9,296 bases of DNA, taken from assembly GCA_036751905.1 (NCBI GenBank), contig DAIOTP010000128.1, positions 1 through 9,296 on the forward strand. The letters run 5' to 3'. Positions within the stretch are counted from its first letter, which is position 1. Each line of letters starts with the position of its first letter. This document shows positions 6,399 to 9,296 of the stretch, one piece after another. The translations under genes were made by a program, and so were the position numbers. This stretch comes from T3Sed10-241 sp036751905 (GTDB taxonomy: Bacteria > Bacteroidota > Bacteroidia > Flavobacteriales_D > Cryomorphaceae). The notes beneath the pieces were generated by a model, which saw only the letters and a program-made list of their open reading frames with translations, searched no databases and had not been told where the DNA came from.

Positions 6399-7103
6399 AT
6401 GAATCACCCTGTTACAACCTTTTCCCTATTGCTCACCTTCATACAAGCCGGTTTCAGCGCCTGGGCGCAAAATCCACTTTCACAACAAGTACAAACCGAA
6501 TTTGGCATAGGCATCAGCACCCCATTCCTCTACAGCGGTGCGGAGTTGCTGCAATCTCAATCCATACGTGAGGCTGGGCTCAGCTATTTTCAAGACACTG
6601 AAGGCCGTCGAAATGAGGTAGGCGACTATGGCAACCTTATTGGCTGGTCGCTTGCTGTAGCGTACTACATTCCTGTGACCAAGGTGGATGGGCTTATGCT
6701 TGGTTCAGCTTTTCGCACTTCACTCACTGGAAGTCAGCCCCAAACGGGTGGTTATGAAGAAGGGTACTTCTTCAACACACTTTCTCTTGGGCTCGCTGCA
6801 AAGTACTATCCCTTCGCGCGGCACAACGCATTTGTAAAGTTGGACGCTGGAATGGCCTCGGTTTTCACCAAAAACAGGTTCATGAATGCGGCACAAGAGC
6901 AAGCGTTCTTCCACCAGTTCGGCATCGGGACCAATGCTTCTGTGGCCCTTGGACTCTCCATGCTGCCCTTTCAAAACAAGAAAAAATCCGTTGATTTACA
7001 GATTATTTATCAAATAAATTCCACACGGGTGGAGGTGAATGGACTTGGCAATGATACATGGGTGTACTCAGCAATTACCCTGATGGCAGCGATCAATTTT
7101 TAA
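6399..7103 (+). CDS. Secreted outer-membrane beta-barrel protein, porin-like
   Basis: This 234-residue protein starts with a signal peptide (hydrophobic 7-19, likely cleavage after Ala23 in SAWA|QNP). The mature chain is rich in Gly, Tyr and Phe with alternating strand patterns (GWSLAVAYYIPV, LMLGSAFRTSLTG, FFNTLSLGLAAKYYPF, AFVKLDAGMASVF, VDLQIIYQIN). It ends in Phe (LMAAINF), the usual C-terminal signal of outer-membrane barrels. About 210 mature residues suit an 8-10 stranded barrel. It does not match a named porin that I recognise. Its position downstream of the Crp/Fnr-family gene in the same direction, with a palindrome between them, suggests it is the regulator's local target or is co-transcribed. 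A convergent gene ends 40 bases further on. Confidence 0.8.
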   Translation: MNHPVTTFSLLLTFIQAGFSAWAQNPLSQQVQTEFGIGISTPFLYSGAELLQSQSIREAGLSYFQDTEGRRNEVGDYGNLIGWSLAVAYYIPVTKVDGLMLGSAFRTSLTGSQPQTGGYEEGYFFNTLSLGLAAKYYPFARHNAFVKLDAGMASVFTKNRFMNAAQEQAFFHQFGIGTNASVALGLSMLPFQNKKKSVDLQIIYQINSTRVEVNGLGNDTWVYSAITLMAAINF

Positions 7104-7116
7104 AATAGGTTGGGCT

Positions 7117-7143
7117 GAGGCCATCTAGCTTCAATAAGGCCTC
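7117..7143. terminator. Inverted repeat between convergent genes, possible two-way terminator
   Basis: GAGGCC (7117-7122) and GGCCTC (7138-7143) form a perfect 6-bp stem with a 15-base loop. It lies in the 39-base gap between the converging barrel gene and the receiver-cyclase gene, touching the last base of the latter's stop codon. There is no clear T-run on either side, so terminator function is uncertain. Confidence 0.3.
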
Positions 7144-8183
7144 TACCCTTCCACGGCATACACCACCACGGGGAGCCGTTTGTTTTTCATTTTTATTTCG
7201 CCCAAATGCGTGCATCGAAAAGAATCATTGACCTTCTTGTAGGTGCTTTCAGTGATGATGATTTGACCTTTGTCTGCTGCGGCTTGAAGGCGGGCGGCCA
7301 CATTCACAGGGTCACCGATTACGGTATAATCGAGGCGGCGCAGGGATGCAGCGCCAATATTGCCCCACACCATTTCACCGCTGTTTACCCCTATGGATAC
7401 CTGCGGTTTAAATTTGGCTTCACCGATTCCAATGTCGGCGGCCTTGATGGCAGCACGGATGGCCAGACAAGCGTCCAATGCCCTGTCTGTATGATATTCA
7501 CCTTTGAAAGTGGCCATCACTGCATCACCGAGGAACTTATCAACGGTGCCGTCCTGTTGTATAATTTCTTTGACAATAATGTCGAAATAGGCGTTCAGCA
7601 AATTCACCACGAGGTCGGCGGGCTGGGTTTCGCTGATGGTTGTAAATCCGCATATGTCAATGAAAGCCACGCTCCCTTCTTGGGTCTCATTTTCGAACAG
7701 TGACATCTCCGCACCCTTATTGACCATGAAGTTGAGCACTGTTTCGTCCACGTACATGCGGAGGATGTTGTTCTCCTTAATGGCTTGAAGGGTCTTTTTG
7801 AGGGCGGCTACATGCAGGATGGTTTTCTCGATTGTAATTTCCAGGTCTTTGAAGTCAATGGGCTTGGTGATAAAATCAAAGGCACCGCGGTTCATGGCGG
7901 TGCGGATATTTTCCATATCGCCATAGGCCGATACAATGACCGACTTGAGCAGGGAATGCGATTCGTGGAGCTTACTGAGCAGGGTCAGTCCATCCATTTC
8001 GGGCATATTGATGTCGCTCAGTACGAGGTCCACATCAGGATGCGATACAAGTTGCTCCAGGGCATGTCGGCCATTATCCGCAAACACAAAGTCGTACTCA
8101 TTCTGCCTGATCTTTTGGCGGAAACGCTGCTTGATGAGCACTTTCAAATCTTCTTCGTCGTCAACTACCAGAATTTTGGTCAT
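7143..8183 (-). CDS. Response regulator with class III adenylate/guanylate cyclase output domain
   Basis: This 346-residue protein joins a receiver domain (1-120) to a class III nucleotide cyclase domain (about 170-345). The receiver has Asp8/Asp9, the phospho-acceptor Asp57 in SDINMPEMDG, Ser85 and Lys107 in TKPIDF. A helical segment (about 113-160) links it to the cyclase. The cyclase has both metal-binding aspartates, Asp176 (FIDICGFT) and Asp220 (KFLGDAVMA). It also has the transition-state pair Asn294/Arg298 (VNVAARL). The base-selecting positions are Lys216 and Thr287 (DYTVIGDPVN); Lys with Thr is the class IIIb adenylate cyclase pattern, so cAMP is the expected product. Nothing essential appears missing. 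It is the last gene of the kinase operon, 9 bases after the preceding receiver gene, so phosphorylation by that kinase is expected to control cyclase activity. The start ATG 8183 gives the normal receiver N-terminus. Confidence 0.93.
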   Translation of the reverse strand: MTKILVVDDEEDLKVLIKQRFRQKIRQNEYDFVFADNGRHALEQLVSHPDVDLVLSDINMPEMDGLTLLSKLHESHSLLKSVIVSAYGDMENIRTAMNRGAFDFITKPIDFKDLEITIEKTILHVAALKKTLQAIKENNILRMYVDETVLNFMVNKGAEMSLFENETQEGSVAFIDICGFTTISETQPADLVVNLLNAYFDIIVKEIIQQDGTVDKFLGDAVMATFKGEYHTDRALDACLAIRAAIKAADIGIGEAKFKPQVSIGVNSGEMVWGNIGAASLRRLDYTVIGDPVNVAARLQAAADKGQIIITESTYKKVNDSFRCTHLGEIKMKNKRLPVVVYAVEG

Positions 8184-8192
8184 GGAGGTTTT

Positions 8193-8564
8193 TTACAGGA
8201 GTTGGGTAATTTCGTGCTTGAGCGAGTTGAAGTCGATGGGTTTGGTAAAAAACTCTTTGGCACCCGATTTCATGGCTTTGTCGTAGTTGTCGCTGTCGCC
8301 ATAAGCGGAAATCATGCTCACATTGATTTGCGGAAAGCGCTCCTTGACTTTTGCCAGGAGTTCGAGTCCGGTCATGCCTGGCATGTTGATGTCGGAAAAT
8401 ACGTATACCACCTTGGGGGGATTGGAACTATCGAGTATGTCGAGGGCTTCCTGTCCGGAAAAGGCGAAGTTGAGTTCAACGTCACCACTTTTGATTTCTT
8501 TGCGAAATTTTTGTCTGAAGAGCATTTCGACGTCTTTTTCATCGTCGACGATGAGGATTTTCAT
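8193..8564 (-). CDS. Single-domain CheY-like response regulator
   Basis: This 123-residue receiver has no output domain. It shows the acidic pocket Asp7/Asp8 (IVDDEKD), phospho-acceptor Asp58 (SDINMPGMTG), Ser86 (ISAYGD) and Lys108 (TKPIDF), so it should be competent for phosphotransfer. It probably acts by protein contact or as a phosphate sink or shuttle. It starts 3 bases after the kinase stop and ends 9 bases before the receiver-cyclase gene, so all three are almost certainly co-transcribed. Its sequence is close to the receiver of the cyclase protein (shared FRQK, SDINMP, SAYGD, TKPIDF), which suggests local duplication. Confidence 0.92.
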   Translation of the reverse strand: MKILIVDDEKDVEMLFRQKFRKEIKSGDVELNFAFSGQEALDILDSSNPPKVVYVFSDINMPGMTGLELLAKVKERFPQINVSMISAYGDSDNYDKAMKSGAKEFFTKPIDFNSLKHEITQLL

Positions 8565-8567
8565 AGC

Positions 8568-9296
8568 TTATGGATTTGGATTGGTTGTTGGGATTTGGAT
8601 CACAAAGCGTGTGAAATGGTTGATTTCCGATTGAATGGAAATACTGCCCTTGTGATTTTTAATAATATCGTGTGTGATGCTGAGGCCGAGGCCGGTACCT
8701 TCCGTCCCTTTTTTGGTAGTGAAGAAGGGCTCAAAAAGTTTGTTTTGGTTTTCATCGGAAATGCCTGGGCCATTGTCCTCGAACGATACAGTGACGCCGT
8801 GATCGCCTGCTGCCGATTTTACGGTAAGTACCGGCAGGTAAGCCCCATTTTGCGAAAGCTTTGCCTTGTCGCGCATGGCATCGAAGGCGTTCTTACACAA
8901 GTTGAGCACCACGCGGCTGAAGTCCTCCGGGAAGAGTGGGATGCTGCCGATATGCGCGTCGAGTTCGTAATTGATCTTTACGTTGATCGCGTTTTTGGTG
9001 GCGCGCATGCCGTGAAAGGCCAGGTTGACATACTCACGCAGGAGTTCGTTTAAGTCGGTGGGCTCCAGTATGCCGCTGCCCCCGCGTGAGTGCATGAGCA
9101 TGGATTTCACGATGCTATCGGCGCGGGTGCCGTGCTGATGGATTTTCCTGAGGTTTTCGGCCACATCGCCGAGCAGGCTGTTGATTTCGGCGGTCAGCTC
9201 ATTTTGCGGAAGCTGGGCAAGGGCTGCTTTGATTTCGTCGACGTACTCCAGGCTAAGCTCCGAGAAGTTATTGACGAAGTTCATCGGGTTTTTGAT
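8568..9296 (-). CDS. Sensor histidine kinase, C-terminal catalytic part (5' end outside window)
   Basis: The frame is open to the right edge and enters at IKNPMNFVNNFSELS, the second half of an H-box. By family pattern (HEIKNP) the phosphorylated His should lie two residues beyond the edge. The Met codon at 9284 is therefore inside the domain and not the start. The visible 242 residues hold the dimerisation helix pair and a complete ATPase domain: N box NLCKNAFDAM (around 8880-8905), G1 DNGPGIS (around 8760-8782), F box FEPFFTTKKG and G2 GTGLGLS (around 8680-8740). The helical hairpin is lengthened by an insert (YVDEIKAALAQLPQNELTAE), which is often seen in Bacteroidota kinases of this type. 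The sensor region cannot be seen. It is the first visible gene of the operon with the two receivers downstream, which are its likely phosphorylation targets. Confidence 0.92.
   Translation of the reverse strand: MKNPMNFVNNFSELSLEYVDEIKAALAQLPQNELTAEINSLLGDVAENLRKIHQHGTRADSIVKSMLMHSRGGSGILEPTDLNELLREYVNLAFHGMRATKNAINVKINYELDAHIGSIPLFPEDFSRVVLNLCKNAFDAMRDKAKLSQNGAYLPVLTVKSAAGDHGVTVSFEDNGPGISDENQNKLFEPFFTTKKGTEGTGLGLSITHDIIKNHKGSISIQSEINHFTRFVIQIPTTNPNP

Noticed and set aside
7206..7703. 165-codon open frame on the + strand
   Set aside because: It is antisense to the cyclase domain, whose catalytic motifs clearly show that the - strand is coding.
7785..9053. 422-codon open frame on the + strand
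   Set aside because: It lies opposite three well-supported signalling genes, and its translation has no domain pattern. It is a by-product of codon use on the coding strand.
9282..9284. ATG at 9284 as start of the right-edge kinase
   Set aside because: It lies inside the H-box (NPMNF) and the frame stays open to the edge, so the gene continues beyond the window.

Overview
The window looks like a piece of a Bacteroidota chromosome, most likely Cytophagales-like. This rests on several signs: starts without Shine-Dalgarno sequences, a good match to the Bacteroidota -7 promoter element TAnnTTTG ahead of one kinase gene, a PD40-repeat lipoprotein, a short Bacteroidota-style Crp/Fnr regulator, a PRC-barrel protein of a group I know from this phylum, and a kinase H-box ending reading IKNPMNFVNNFSELS. 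The assignment is by family resemblance; no database was searched.

Layout. Bases 1-131 are the 3' end of a probable outer-membrane beta-barrel gene, followed by a clear hairpin terminator (184-217). Next on the + strand are a four-helix DUF2254 membrane protein (350-1636) and a PD40/WD40-like propeller lipoprotein (1759-2721). On the - strand, 3999 to 2866 holds a membrane-anchored helical protein of unknown function, then a PRC-barrel gene that appears broken. The PRC reading frame has no normal start codon and needs two +1 frame changes to reach its expected C-terminus. A roughly 500-base gap without a supported gene (4000-4506) separates this pair from divergent + strand genes. These are a soluble histidine kinase with a CheR-type PAS domain (4507-5583), a Crp/Fnr-family regulator (5748-6320) and a small outer-membrane beta-barrel protein (6399-7103). 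Palindromes precede both the regulator and the barrel gene.

The right end (9296 down to 7143, - strand) is a compact signalling operon: a histidine kinase cut by the window edge, a single-domain CheY-like receiver, and a receiver fused to a class III nucleotide cyclase, with gaps of 3 and 9 bases. The likely logic is one kinase feeding two receivers, one of which makes cyclic nucleotide (probably cAMP) when phosphorylated. A Crp/Fnr-type protein sits about 1.9 kb away, but its nucleotide-binding pocket does not show the classical cAMP-binding signature, so a direct circuit is only a hypothesis.

I see no mobile element, CRISPR array, tRNA or rRNA. The most notable points are the decayed (or mis-assembled) PRC-barrel gene, the kinase/receiver/receiver-cyclase operon, and the regulator-barrel pair with a palindrome near -40 of a promoter that lacks a -33 element.
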